Made by a program: the position numbers and the translations under genes. A stretch of DNA of 64,000 nt from Welwitschia mirabilis (Eukaryota > Gnetophyta > Gnetopsida > Welwitschiales): NCBI GenBank assembly GCA_051453625.1, contig JBOZIK010000001.1, positions 158,713,200-158,777,199 of the forward strand, read 5' to 3'. Shown here one piece after another: positions 47,151 through 58,715 of this stretch (position 1 is the first letter of the stretch; each line of letters starts with the position of its first letter). The notes under the pieces are model-generated. The model saw only the letters and a program-made list of their open reading frames with translations, had not been told where the DNA came from and searched no databases.

Positions 47151-48557
47151 TGTGAAGTTATTATTTGTCAATTTGATATCAAAATAATGTTTTCTGTTTA
47201 GTAAAATATGTTGTATCTTGTGTAGAAAATATAAATTATTATAGGTTAAAAGCTGAAATAATTTATCACAATTTAAACCTAACCTTATCAATTTCTATAT
47301 TCTTTTGAGAGGTCGATCAGATTTTTAAGGGATCGATCTCATCTAAAGCTTACACAAAAATGAACTAATTTTAGAGGAGTAGACTAGATACATGAGGGGT
47401 TGACTAGAACTATACATCTAATAGTTCTTAGCTGATCATTAAGGGGTTAACTAGATTCCTGATGGATCGACTGGATGTATGCATCCAATACTTTATAACC
47501 AATCATTAAGGTATCAACTAGATTCCTGAGGGGTTGACTAGACCTAAGCATTAAACTTTCATAGCCGATCATTAAGGGGTTAACCACATTTCTAAGGAGT
47601 TGACTGGACCTAAAGTGGCATTCATTCTTTATTAGTAAGAAGTCGACTAGACTTTTATGGGCTCAACTAAACTTGAAATAAAAAATAGTGTTGCAATTTT
47701 TCCTGATCAAAGAAACAGTCAGATGAATATGCAAGTGATTAGATAAGTTATTAACTAGACCTTGAGGGGTCGACCAAACATGTATCGGTAAGAAACAAAA
47801 GTCAACCAAAAGAACATGAGGGCAACCAACTTCAGTAATGGCACCAGATGAGGTCTACTAGACTTTTGAGGGCTTGACTAGTTGTGATGGAAATGGGATT
47901 TTTTATCCATAATGAATCCATTTTATGTCCATTAAAAGGTCTTTTTACTTGTAAAAACCCTAAAAGTCTTCTATTATATATTTGCCAAGAGTCAAAATCA
48001 TAGTACCACTTTTGAATCTCTTTGAAATTATTTGTTGTACTCATTGGCATATCCTGCCTAATCAAAGATGAATTAAGAACTATTATCTTTGATTACTTGA
48101 TCAAATCAGTTACACTATACACTTTTGGATTGTACCATCTTCTCAAGCATGTAGTAATACTATTCTTGAGCCACAGATCAAGTGCAACCTATGCATTTTA
48201 ACACACCATTGTCACCACTTTGCTTGCTTGCAAAAGGTTGAGAGTGAGCCTTAAAAAAATCCATTTGTAAAGGTTACAAGTAAACTTGAAATACTTGAAA
48301 AGAGATTAAAGGAGATCTAAATCAGACTTGGATAGAAGATAATTGTCAAGAATGGAGTAGAAGGTTTCTCAAACCACTATAAAAATTGTGTGCCTCCTCA
48401 TTGATATTTATGTGCTTTTTATTCTTTATTTTTTTAGAATAGTTTTAATTTTTTTTGCACAAGCTTTAAGTGTTCATTTCAAGTAAGTTAATTTTTATAA
48501 AGTTATTTGATTAAGTTTTTAAATCCTATTCAACCCCCAAGGGTTTTCAATCCTATA
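47151..48557 (+). repeat. Copia-5 3' LTR
   Basis: It aligns with the 5' LTR at 38809-40155. The end is ...ttcaatcctata, where the copia-6 LTR has tcctaca. TATA-like ttatatat near 47976. It has many 'ggggttgactag' type words, for example between 47390 and 47620. Confidence 0.85.
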
Positions 48558-49164
48558 AAAAATACTTATTTTAATGCCTTCTTCTAAGATAAATTAACTA
48601 AAAATAATTGGTTTGAGTATCAATCTTTACATGTTATCAACATTTATTGACTAAAAATTTTTATATTAAGTAATCACTGGCTAGGTCAATTAACAATTAT
48701 GGAGCTGAAGGTAAGCTTTAGATATAACATAATTCATATTTAAGAAAAACATCATAGGTATTAGCACTCAAAAATAAGGAAATTTCTTTAATATTAGCTG
48801 AATCCAACCTTTATCATTATAAGCATTTAAAAGTAACTTAAAAGTACTTATGTGATAATCCAAAGATATTTTAGCATAAAAACAAGTGAGTAGGTGATTA
48901 ACTAGTAGCATAATTGAACCAAAGGATATAACTAATAAATCATTTAAATGATGGCAAAAGGAAGACCCTCCTCTTAGTTAATGGAATGTTTCAAGGTAAT
49001 TGCTTCTATCGTATTTATAGTAAAATCATAATCCTCAAGAAATCACTAGAGTTTTAATCATTATCCATTACCCTTTACTTTTTCCTTAGTATTTAGATTA
49101 AAAATATCAACTGAGTTATTAGGATGCACTTCTCTATAATGTAAGAATCTAATCAATTAGAAAT

Positions 49165-50000
49165 TAAGTTGTTATGAATAAGATGCACTTGGGTATTATA
49201 TAAAAAAACTAATTGACCTGCTCCAAACAACTTATGTAAAAGTTTTCTATCATGGGTAGCCTTCGCTTAATCTTTGTGAATGACTTATTTATGAATAACA
49301 CTAGTTTACTTTTCATTAAGATCTTGTAATTATGGTAGTTAGCATTGAAGATTCTCATCACACCTAAGAAGATCAAATTTATGCACCATTTTATATGAGT
49401 TGAAGCACACATTATCTAGAAAAATACAATCCTTTCTATATATAAGTTCATATTGAGAGAAATGAGGGGAATTTCATCAAGATATATGATAAGCCTAAAG
49501 AACATCATTAAGTTTGAGAAACCATGAATTTTTATTATTTGACATAAGTTTTTGGAGCATATTTTGATTTCTTCATTAGAGTTCTTAGCTTAATCATTAG
49601 TTTGAGGATTATAAGCATTAGCAATTCTATGTTCTCCTTCTACTAAAAGAAGTAGTTTCCTAAGAATTTTGTTTATGAAATGAATTTTTTGATCATTAAT
49701 AAAATTTTTTAAAAAATCAAACTTATAAAAGATATTAGAATGAAGAAAATGACATACAGTTTTGGCCTCATAAGAAGTATTAAGACTAGTCTTAATCCAT
49801 TTAGTCATTAAATCATCAATCATAAGAATATAGTTTTTATTATAAAAGGATGATTTTAAAGGGCCTATGAAGTCAATACCCCAATAATCAAAAGGTTCAT
49901 ATTCTAAAATCGGTTGTAAGAACATGTCTTAGATTTTAGAAATATTTTCAAAGTGTTGGAAAATACTACATTTTCTACTAAAGTAAAAAGAGTTATTAAA
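49165..50000 (-). pseudogene. Gypsy-3 integrase core and C-terminal tail
   Basis: The frame at 49925-49590 reads YEPFDYWGIDFIGPLKSSF, then YILMIDDLMTKWIKT, and ends IANAYNPQTND, the core pattern of gypsy integrases. The first catalytic Asp (GIDF) is present. The third catalytic site follows a stop and reads Lys (AAG, 49586-49584). A second frame near 49285-49165 gives HDRKLLHKLFGAGQLVFLYN, the usual tail between integrase and the 3' end of plant gypsy pol. Broken by stops. Confidence 0.8.
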
Positions 50001-50599
50001 AAAAAGGGCTAATAAAATCCTACATATAAAATTTTAATGGTTACATTTGGCCACTAAAATGTTCACAACATACACTCCCATGAAATAAAGTTGTGATATT
50101 TATTTGTTTCCATTTAGGTACACACTTGCACATGATTTAGTCTCAACAGCTATGATAGAAATTCAGTATACACCATTCATAATCTTGTATTCTATGAATA
50201 AAATATTTCTGTTTATTTCTAGTCTAATGCTAAGAAGTTCTTATGGTAATTAAGTAATTAATAATGTTTGCATACCATCGATCAGAATGTTTAAAGGATG
50301 TAGAATAAAGTTATTTAATTGAAAAGAGTTACTCATTAAGAAAGGAATCTTTAACGACAAGATTAGATGAGAAGTAAAAAAACCTTTTGTCTTGAGAAAT
50401 TTGAAATAAATGATTTGCAACATAGTTGTGTTTTCATTATTTATTAATGATGGTAAGATTAAATTATTTTATTAACAACATCCATGATATTAATCTAGTC
50501 CTAGAGTTCCTCTTAATCATATGATAGTGATTGCAACATGATTAGCATAAACATTAATATGAAATCCAAGAAAGTGGTAGCTATGTTTCTAAATAAAAG

Positions 50600-51371
50600 A
50601 TAATTACTAACATTTCTTTTCCTATGGTTGTGTAATTAAGTTTATTACTACAGAGGGTATTACTAATGTAGTTAATAAACTTATATCCCTTTTCATGCTT
50701 TGTTCCAATATAACACCTATGCCTATGTTGCTTGCATTGCATATTAACTCAAAATACTTAGTCTAATTAGGTATTTCTAAAATATTCTCAATTGCAATTT
50801 TATCTTCTAGATCATTAATTACTTTTTTCATTCTTTATTTAAATCAAATTTCACATCTTTCATGTGTAAAAAATGGATAGGTTTATATATTTTAGCATAA
50901 CCATGAATGAATATTTGATAGAAATTGATATGACAAAGGAAAGATCTAAATTACTTAACATTAATAGGTGGAGGAAGGTTAAAAATAATGGAAATTTTAT
51001 CTTAGTCCATTCTTATGCCTTCACTTGAAATGTGATGATCCAAAATAATAGGATCTTTTACCAAAAAGTAAATCTTTTGCTAACTCAAATGTAGATCAGT
51101 TTCTATGAAATGATCTAAAATTTTTTCTAGTATCTACATTTTTTGCTTAAAAAGAATCTTCATAGATAGAAAAATCATTCATGAAAATTTGAATACATTC
51201 TTTATTTAAGTTTGAAAAGACTTTTATCAAGACTCTTTGGAAGGTATCTAGTGTATTGCACAAGTCAAATATCATTCTCCTAAAGGCAAAAGTTCCAAAA
51301 GATGAGTTAAATTTTTTTTGAATTGATCCTCATTGGTAATGCAAACTTGGTTGTAGTTACTATAACCATTA
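50600..51371 (-). pseudogene. Gypsy-3 reverse transcriptase and RNase H remnant
   Basis: The minus strand begins at the gap with NGYSNYNQVCITNEDQ, then IFDLCNTLDTFQRVLIKVF, and the catalytic box FMNDF (FMND codons 51185-51174), where the first Asp is Asn. A connection block LPPPINVKxFRSFLCHINF follows, then weak RNase H similarity to about 50700. Many stops. Confidence 0.75.
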
Positions 51372-51471
51372 NNNNNNNNNNNNNNNNNNNNNNNNNNNNN
51401 NNNNNNNNNNNNNNNNNNNNNNNNNNNNNNNNNNNNNNNNNNNNNNNNNNNNNNNNNNNNNNNNNNNNNNN
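51372..51471. other. Assembly gap of exactly 100 N joining gypsy-3 to copia-6
   Basis: The left flank is minus-strand gypsy RT and the right flank is plus-strand copia integrase nearly identical to 42548 onward. A round 100-N gap usually means unknown size. The join could be wrong. Confidence 0.85.
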
Positions 51472-52130
51472 GCCTTTCTTACAAACAAATCTGAAACATA
51501 TAAACATTGGGTTAAAATATGCAACAAAATTCAAAATAAGAAAGGTTATACCATAAAGAAAATAAGAAGCAATCATGGTGGTGAGTTTGAAAATCATTTA
51601 TTTGAAAAGTATTATACTGAAAATGGTATTGATCACTAATTTTAAGCCCCTAAAATATCTCAACAAAATGGAATTACTAAGAGAAAAAATAAAGTCCTCC
51701 AAAAAATGATAAGAATAATGTTGAATGATAAGAAGGTTCCAGAAACTTTTCAGACTAAAACTGTTAACACCATGTGTTATATCATAAATAGAGTTTAGCT
51801 TAGACTGAGAATGGATAAAACTTCTTATGAGCTATGAAAAGGAAGACAATCAAAAATTTTCTACTTTAAAGTCTTTAGGACTAAGTGTTATATGTTAAAG
51901 AATAGAAAACACCTAAGCAAATTGGAATCTAAGGCTGATAAAGCAATATTTTTGGGATATTCTACTATAAGTAGATCTTACTATGCTTTTAATAAGAGAA
52001 GCTTAACTATGGAAGAGTTGATAAATGTACAAATAGATAATGTTATCATAAAATCTATTCCTTATAATGATGAAGAAAACATATCTCCAAGCACTCCCAC
52101 ATCAAAAGAAATTTCTACCAAAAAATAAAA
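51472..52130 (+). pseudogene. Copia-6 integrase, C-terminal part
   Basis: The core resumes in sequence matching copia-5. The third catalytic site reads NGITKRKNKVLQKM, with Lys (AAG, 51679-51681) for Glu. The C-terminal frame at 51892-52128 shows KLESKADKAIFLGYSTIS and NKRSLTMEELINV. It has no insertion at the point where copia-5 is interrupted. Confidence 0.85.
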
Positions 52131-53765
52131 AGAAGTTCCAACAAAAGAAATCATCACAAAAAAGTTTAAAGAGCTAAAAAATAATCCTTTAGGGTCTATC
52201 ATTAGAGATGTTAACTCAAATATTAGAACAAGGAACTATATAAAGGATTTTTGTGCTCACATTTGTTATGTTTTGCAAATTAAACCTAAGAAGTTTGAAG
52301 AATCAGACTCCCATGAAGAGTGAATGATGGTCATGCAAGATGAGTTACAACAATTTAAAAGAAATAATATATGGAAGCTTGTCAAAAGGCCAAAGGACAA
52401 AAATATTATTGGGACTAACTAGATATTTAAAAAAAAATGTAATGAAGAAAACAATGGTATCAAAAACAAAGCAAGATTAGTAGCATAAGGCTATAACCAA
52501 ATTGAACATATTGATGTTGGTAACATTTTTGCTCCTGTTGTAAGGATTGATATCATTAGAATTTTTTAATATCATGTAGCCTTTAAGAATATTAAAGTAT
52601 ATCAAATGATGTAAAGACTACCTTTTTAAATAGAATCCAAATGAAGAGGTGTATCTAGAACAACTATAAGGGTTTATATATGCTCACAAATCTGATTATG
52701 TGTATAGACTTAAGAAGGTTTTATGTGAGTTGAAGCAAACTCTAAGGGCTTTTTATAAAAAGTTAGCATCATTTCTAAATGAAAATGGTTATATTTGTAG
52801 AATAGTTAATAAAACTTTACTTGTCAAAAACTTGAAAAAGGATTTTATTATTATATAAATTACACAAATAATATCATTTTTTCTGCTTCTAGTGAAGTTT
52901 TATTAAAAGAATTTAATACTCTTTAAGATGAGTATGCTTGGAGAAGTTAAAATGTTTTTTGACTTACAGATTAAGTAATTAAAAAATAAAATTTTTATAT
53001 CTCAATATAAATATGCAAAAGATTTAATTAAATGATTTGGATTCGAGAATGCTAAAACAACAGACACACCTATGTCTACTTCTTGTAAAGTTAGTCTAGA
53101 TATTTAGTATGATAGGAAATTTGTTATATCTAATTACAAGAAATCTTGATATTATATTTAGTATTAATATTTATTCAAGATAGCAAACCAACCAAAAGAA
53201 TCACACCTACAAGCAGTCAAAAAGATAATAATATGTATAAAAGGTACATGTGATTTTAGATGATGGTACCCAACCAAGACATCTTTTGATCTTATAGGAT
53301 TTGGTGATGTAAATTAAGTTGGATGTAAGGATGATAAAAAAAGCATAAGTGGTAATTATTTTCTATTAGGTTTATGCTTAGTGGGATGGGTTAGTAAAAA
53401 TAAAAACTTAATCTCCCTTTCAACAGCAAAAGCTAAGTATATAGTAGCAGGGAATTGTTGTGCTCATCACCTTTGGATGAAGGAAATGCTAAAGGATTTT
53501 GATGTAATTTTTGAATATATTCCTATTTTTTATAATAGTACTAGTATAATTAATATTTCTAAAAACCCTATGTGACATTTTAAAATTAAACATATTAACT
53601 TAAAACACCATTTTTTAAGAGATTAAGTTGAAAAAGGAAATATTTCTATGAATTTTATTAGTATAGATTGTCAATTTGTAAATATTTTTACTAAACCCCT
53701 AAATTTTAATAATTTTATTTATCTTTGTAATGAACTAAAGGTTATCTCTCCATCCTATGATTAAT
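52131..53765 (+). pseudogene. Copia-6 reverse transcriptase and RNase H
   Basis: RT begins SHEExMMVMQDELQQFKRNN-like and keeps KARLVA and YRLKKVLCELKQTLRAF blocks. The catalytic box reads YTNN (52861-52872), with both aspartates lost. RNase H at 53381-53575 reads MGWVSKNKNLISLSTAKAK and YIVAGNCCAHHLWMKEMLK. It ends in a QFVNIFTKPLNFNNFIYL-like segment near 53710. Confidence 0.85.
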
Positions 53766-54091
53766 TGCAGGATGATCAACTAGATATAGAATTTAGTCGA
53801 CCAAGTTTAGTTAGTCCATCAGACTAAAAACCTGATTGCTCAGACCTAGAGTATTGTAACTCATGCCTCGATAGTCAATCATACCTTAAACTAGTTGACT
53901 GGACCTATAATATTATAGTGGGTTGAAAAGATAATGGACCCAATTTCATTATTCAATCTCACTTTATCACCCTTCTCTTTAAAATGTAGTGGAGCCTAAA
54001 CCCTATCCATTATCTTCTAGCCACTTGTCTCCTTTAGATCTAGTGTTTCTTTCAGGTTTTCTTATCTCTAAGCTCTTGCCATATGGTTGTA
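53766..54091 (+). promoter_or_regulatory. Spacer before copia-6 accessory ORF, with acceptor-like site
   Basis: cttatctctaag ends at 54072 and the ATG is at 54092. The words agttgactggacc and agtcgaccaag, characteristic of the LTR, lie in this spacer at about 53780-53910. Confidence 0.45.
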
Positions 54092-55226
54092 ATGGCTGAG
54101 GGCCCCTCAAGAAGGCAATAAAAAGAGGTAGTTAGCAGAGATCCTTTGTATTTTTACTAGGGAATATCTTAAGAAGGCCTAAACAAGTTCTCTAAGAAAT
54201 TTGATAGGAAGCTAGTGTGCAAGAAAAGGGTTGTTACTACTATAGATCTTAGGAAACTCAGAGATGTGATGCAAATTTTATAAGACCTAGATCTCTTCTA
54301 CTTTATTGATGTTTTAATACTTGCCTATCCTTTTCTCACCAATATGTTTTACAACAATGCCTCTTATAATGCCAACAATGCAACCCTAGAAACCCTCATT
54401 CTGGGGAAGAAGATGAGGGTTATTAAAAACTTTATTGATGTCATTGCTAATATTTTAAGAGGTAAGTATGATGATTTTTAGCCTCTTCATGACTCTATGG
54501 AAGATAAATCAGAGGTAACAAGGGAACTTTATGATAAGTTTTATAAGTGGAAAACCACCCTGTATACTTCTTTCCTTACCCCAAAGTACAGGTTTTTGCA
54601 TTAGTGTTTACTTATAATTTCTTGCCTTTGGCATGTCATCGTGATAAGACCTCTAACTATAGGGCATATTTGATGTATTTGATAGGAACTAGGTACTCTA
54701 TTGAAGCTCCTGCCATAATGCTGAAGAATATGGTCTCTAGTTGGAGTATCATAGAATTATGGCTCTAACATACTTAGTGTTAATTGCCAACATCTATCGT
54801 TAATATAGAGTCCAGTTACACCCAAAGCTAGAAATCCTTAACTCCATGTTAGCCATTAGGTATGTGATAATTGTCTCACATGCATATCNNNNNNNNNNNN
54901 NNNNNNNNNNNNNNNNNNNNNNNNNNNNNNNNNNNNNNNNNNNNNNNNNNNNNNNNNNNNNNNNNNNNNNNNNNNNNNNNNNNNNNNNTTGTCTCACATG
55001 CATATCTTTATAGGTTCTAAAAAGTCCTCTAAATTTCCTTCTCCTAAGCAAGCCTCTCCAGAGAAAACTCTTTCATACTTGAGGCAGATAGTATCTCGTA
55101 CCAGGCATATAAAAAAGATCTTATAATAGATGAGTATGAGATTATAAACACTTCATAATAAGCTAAAAGCTCAGTGTAGAATACAATCAAAGAAGAGGAA
55201 GATTTTAAAGAAAAAGAATCAGAAGA
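54092..55226 (+). pseudogene. Copia-6 accessory ORF after pol, incomplete
   Basis: The ATG at 54092 gives MAEGPSRRQ then a stop, and the frame continues with NKFSKKFDRKLVCKKRVVTT, then LDLFYFIDVLILAYPFLTNM and FYNNASYNANNATLETL. The block VFTYNFLPLACHRDKTSNYR and AYLMYLIGTRYSIEAPAIM is open at 54547-54768. An acidic C-terminus (EEEDF) runs into the gap at 55227-55352. A spurious 100-N gap at 54889-54988 splits it. Three copies with matching start, blocks and tail show this ORF belongs to the family. Confidence 0.7.
54889..54988. other. Assembly gap, probably artefactual
   Basis: The 18 bases ttgtctcacatgcatatc occur both before (54871-54888) and after (54989-55006) the 100 N. Copia-5 reads straight through the equivalent place (about 46376-46393) with no extra sequence. 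Confidence 0.8.
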
Positions 55227-55352
55227 NNNNNNNNNNNNNNNNNNNNNNNNNNNNNNNNNNNNNNNNNNNNNNNNNNNNNNNNNNNNNNNNNNNNNNNNNN
55301 NNNNNNNNNNNNNNNNNNNNNNNNNNNNNNNNNNNNNNNNNNNNNNNNNNNN
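55227..55352. other. Assembly gap (126 N)
   Basis: It falls between the acidic tail of the accessory ORF and the 3' non-coding region. Comparison with copia-5 suggests roughly this amount of sequence is truly missing. Confidence 0.9.
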
Positions 55353-55726
55353 TTATCTACTCTTGATGAGTACTTTTCAAATGTAATGTTCAATTTTTAG
55401 TAATAGAAAAGCACTTTGTTATCATTTCTGTTTCACATTTTTAGTGCACATCTATTTAATCATGAACTATAATTTTTTTAGTTATATATTATGGTTATTA
55501 AATAATTCTTGATCAAAAATTTATTTATCACATATATTTTCAAATTTTCATTCATTATGAATTGTACTCTAAATTGTTTTATTTATGACACAAGTTAGAA
55601 GCTCTCTAAAAATGTCTTATTTAATTTAAATGTTCAATATCACTTGCAAATTTAATGGGCATTTTTTAAGGTGTAGTTTTTCTAGGAATTAATATTTTTA
55701 ACTAATTATAATTTGTTATAAATATT

Positions 55727-55738
55727 AAAAGAAGAGAT
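55727..55738 (+). other. Polypurine tract of copia-6
   Basis: aaaagaagagat, one base different from copia-5, directly before the LTR start tgttgagttaat. Confidence 0.8.
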
Positions 55739-57155
55739 TGTTGAGTTAATATTTGCCAATTTGATGTCACACTAATATTTTCTATTTAGCAAAATGTGTT
55801 GTATCCTGTGCAAAAAATACTAATCATTGTAGATCAGAAGCTAAAATAATTTGTTGAAATTTAAACCTAAACCTATTAGCTTTTATACCCTCTTGAGGGG
55901 TCAACTAGATTCTTAAGGAGTTGATTGCACCTAAAGCTCATACAAAAATGAACTAAATTCAAAGGAGTCAATCAGACACATGAGCGGTTAACTGGACCTA
56001 TGCATCCAATACTTCATGGCCAATCATCAAAGGGTTGACCATATTCCTGAGGGGTTAACTAAACCTAAGCATCAATCTTTTATATTTGATCATCAAGGGG
56101 TCAAATGAATTCTTATAGAGTTGATTAACCTAAGCATTAAACTTTTATAACCAATCATCAAGGGATTAACTAGATTCCTAAGGAGTCAACCAGACCTAGA
56201 ATGATGTTTTCATCCTTTTTTAGCAAGCGGTCGATTAGACATATATAGGATTAATCAAACCTAAAGTAGAAAACTAGTTGCATTCTTTTATAAAAAGGGG
56301 AACGACTGGATGAAAATGGGGGTAACCAGAGAAGTAGTCAACTAGACCTTGAGAAGTTAACCAAACATGGAGCCATAAGAAACAAGGATCAACTAGAAGA
56401 ACATGAGGGTAATCGACTTTAGTAACGGCACTAGATGAAATCAACTGAACTTTCAAGGGATCGACTAGTCATGATGGGAATGAGATTTTTATAACCTTTA
56501 TGAACCTATTTTTATCCATTAAAAGATTATTTTCACTTTAAAAAAAAAAAAACCTAAAAGATTTTTACTATATCTTTTCCAAGAGTCAAAATCACTAAAC
56601 CACTTTTGAATCTTTACGAAATCATTCATTGTACTAATTAGCATATTCTACCCATTAAAGATAAATCAAAAGCTATTGTTATCATTATATACTTGGTTAA
56701 TTCAATTACATTATACACTTGTGAATTATACCATCTTCTCAAGCAGTGTAGAAATATCATTCTTGAGCTAGAGATCGGGTGAAACCTATGCATTTCGGCA
56801 TACCATTTTTACCACTTTGCATTCTTGCTAAAGGTTGAAACTGAGACTCAAAAAAATTTTGATTGTAAAGGTTACAAGTAAATCTAAAATACCTAACAAA
56901 GATCTAGATCAAGCTTGAACAAAACTTGATCATTAAGAATGGATTAGGGAGTTTCTCGAACCACTATAAATCTTGTGTACTTCCTCATTAGTATTTTTGT
57001 GCTTTTTGTTTTTTAGTTTTTCAGAATAGCTTCAGTTTTATTTACATAATTTTTTAGTGTTCATTTCAAGTAAAGATATTTTTGTAAAGTTATTCAATTA
57101 TTTCTAATTCCTATTCACTCCTTCCACCCAACCCTCTAGGGCTCTCAATCCTACA
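55739..57155 (+). repeat. Copia-6 3' LTR
   Basis: It aligns with the copia-5 LTRs throughout. It starts tgttgag and ends ...tcaatcctaca. The tgt...aca ends make it the cleanest LTR of the family. It has many 'aggggtcaactagat' type words. Confidence 0.85.
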
Positions 57156-58659
57156 CTGACAACATCTACAATATTTCCATCAAGTCAATAAAGATAACCT
57201 TGATAACTATTACTAGTTAGTACATATTTTAGGCTTTATATCTTATTAATTGTTAAAAGTATAAATAAGACATCATTAAAAACTAATATGCCTAAATAAC
57301 ACTTCATATAACAGAGTACCTTTCTTTAGTATTTACCTTAGTAAGTTGTGATAAGAATGATGGAGATAAATAACCATAAGTTATAAACATCATAAATATG
57401 TAAGCTATTAGAATGCACAATGGTAATAGAATGAGGATATGAGTCATAGTCTTAGATAATAAATTAACATAACTTTCCTAACTTACTAAGTATAAAAACT
57501 TAAAAGATCTTTAAATAAGTATAAACTGAAAAAAATATAAGAGTATGTGGGGTCTGGGCATAAATAATATTTAAAAAAATAAAGGATGAAAACAATTTAT
57601 ATTAAACCTATATATGGTTCTAGTTTTCTCTCTATTTATTGTATGGCCTTATGTATTACTTAAATTTGAATGATATAGATTTTCCTTCTTATATATTGAT
57701 GAGGAAGATTTTTATGTAAATCTTACTTATTAATGAAGTCTTTTTCATTATCTTAATTATGTATTTTATTAGCAAATAGATGTTTTCATCTATCTTTATG
57801 CTTACTAATCAATAGGTTAGTTAATTATTATGTTAGTAGATTAGTATGCATATATTTTATTATTGAATTTCAAGTACAGGATGCCAAGTGGCATAAAGAT
57901 AAGAGAGAAGGTTAAGGTGGTGAATCAACATAACAAAGCTAACCATATAACTATTCCTCAGAAGCAAAGAAAGGACAAAAAACTAACAAGGGTATAAGAA
58001 TATGATCACCACCAAAGATGGGGATCTTTTTAGCAAAAAGATTCTAAGAATAGATAAGGCAAGAAGGTTAAGTTAGGAAACCCCAGCTAGCCTACAAAGG
58101 TGTTAACAACATTTTCTCATACTCCTTAGTATTACCTACAAAGGAGAACACAGTTTTTAACTCATCTTCATGTAATAATTGGTATTTCAATATAAAGCTG
58201 AAAAGCATTTTAGTATAATTGTGTTCATACGTTATTACTTAAAAAAGTAATGTTACTTATATCTTTCTCTTCTTTGTATAGCTAAACATAAACTAGGATA
58301 ATTTTAGTACTTCTAAGTACTGTTCAGTAGTCTATTTAACATCTTTCATGTTTTATTTCTTTCATTATTCCTCCTTAGTGTAATATATGTACATAGTAAT
58401 TAATATTCAATAAATAACCTGATTAGTTCAAGCAACTTCATCACAAGACTATTATAATGATGAATTTTGAACTAAATGTTTAAGTCTTAACTAGTTCTTT
58501 AGTAAGCCTTTGATTTATTTTTTTATTTAATGATGTGTAATTATTTTAGGTTTTAGGTTAACAATAACATAATTTCTATATTTTTAAGCATTATTTTTAT
58601 AGTTTTTTATATTATTTTGTGATACTCTTTACACTTATTTTATCATATAAGCTACCCAT
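57156..58659 (+). other. Non-coding stretch, possibly holding the gypsy-4 5' LTR
   Basis: The primer-like site at 58661 implies an LTR end just before it. 57880-58150 has a purine-rich, LTR-like composition, but with no second copy in the window the boundaries cannot be set. No coding motif was seen. Confidence 0.35.
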
Positions 58660-58660
58660 A

Positions 58661-58678
58661 ATTTTGGTGCTAGAAGGA
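58661..58678 (+). other. Probable primer-binding site of gypsy-4
   Basis: tggtgctagaaggaggg starts with the tggYgc that is common in gypsy primer sites and lies just upstream of the leader. The tRNA was not identified. Confidence 0.5.
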
Positions 58679-58715
58679 GGGCTACTCTAAAGTTAGCTAG
58701 CAAAGATGACGAAAA

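Larger units (their letters stand above)
38809..48557 (+). mobile_element. Copia-5: near full-length element of the copia-4 family, about 9.7 kb
   Basis: It has a 5' LTR (about 38809-40155), primer site, gag, protease, integrase with an insertion, RT-RNase H, spacer, accessory ORF, polypurine tract and 3' LTR (47151-48557), all on the plus strand. LTRs, gag start and accessory ORF match copia-4. Stops and frameshifts are frequent. Confidence 0.9.
48558..51371 (-). mobile_element. Gypsy-3: minus-strand pol fragment
   Basis: RT, RNase H, integrase and the post-integrase tail of a gypsy element are recognisable on the minus strand between the gap at 51372 and about 49165. The stretch 48558-49160 shows no further motif. 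Neither LTR was identified. The left end abuts the copia-5 3' LTR. Confidence 0.75.
51472..57155 (+). mobile_element. Copia-6: 3' part of an element of the copia-4/5 family
   Basis: It starts at the gap inside integrase and continues through RT-RNase H, spacer, accessory ORF, polypurine tract and 3' LTR. The first 105 bases are almost identical to copia-5 at 42548-42650. The 5' LTR, gag and protease are missing in the gap. Confidence 0.85.
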
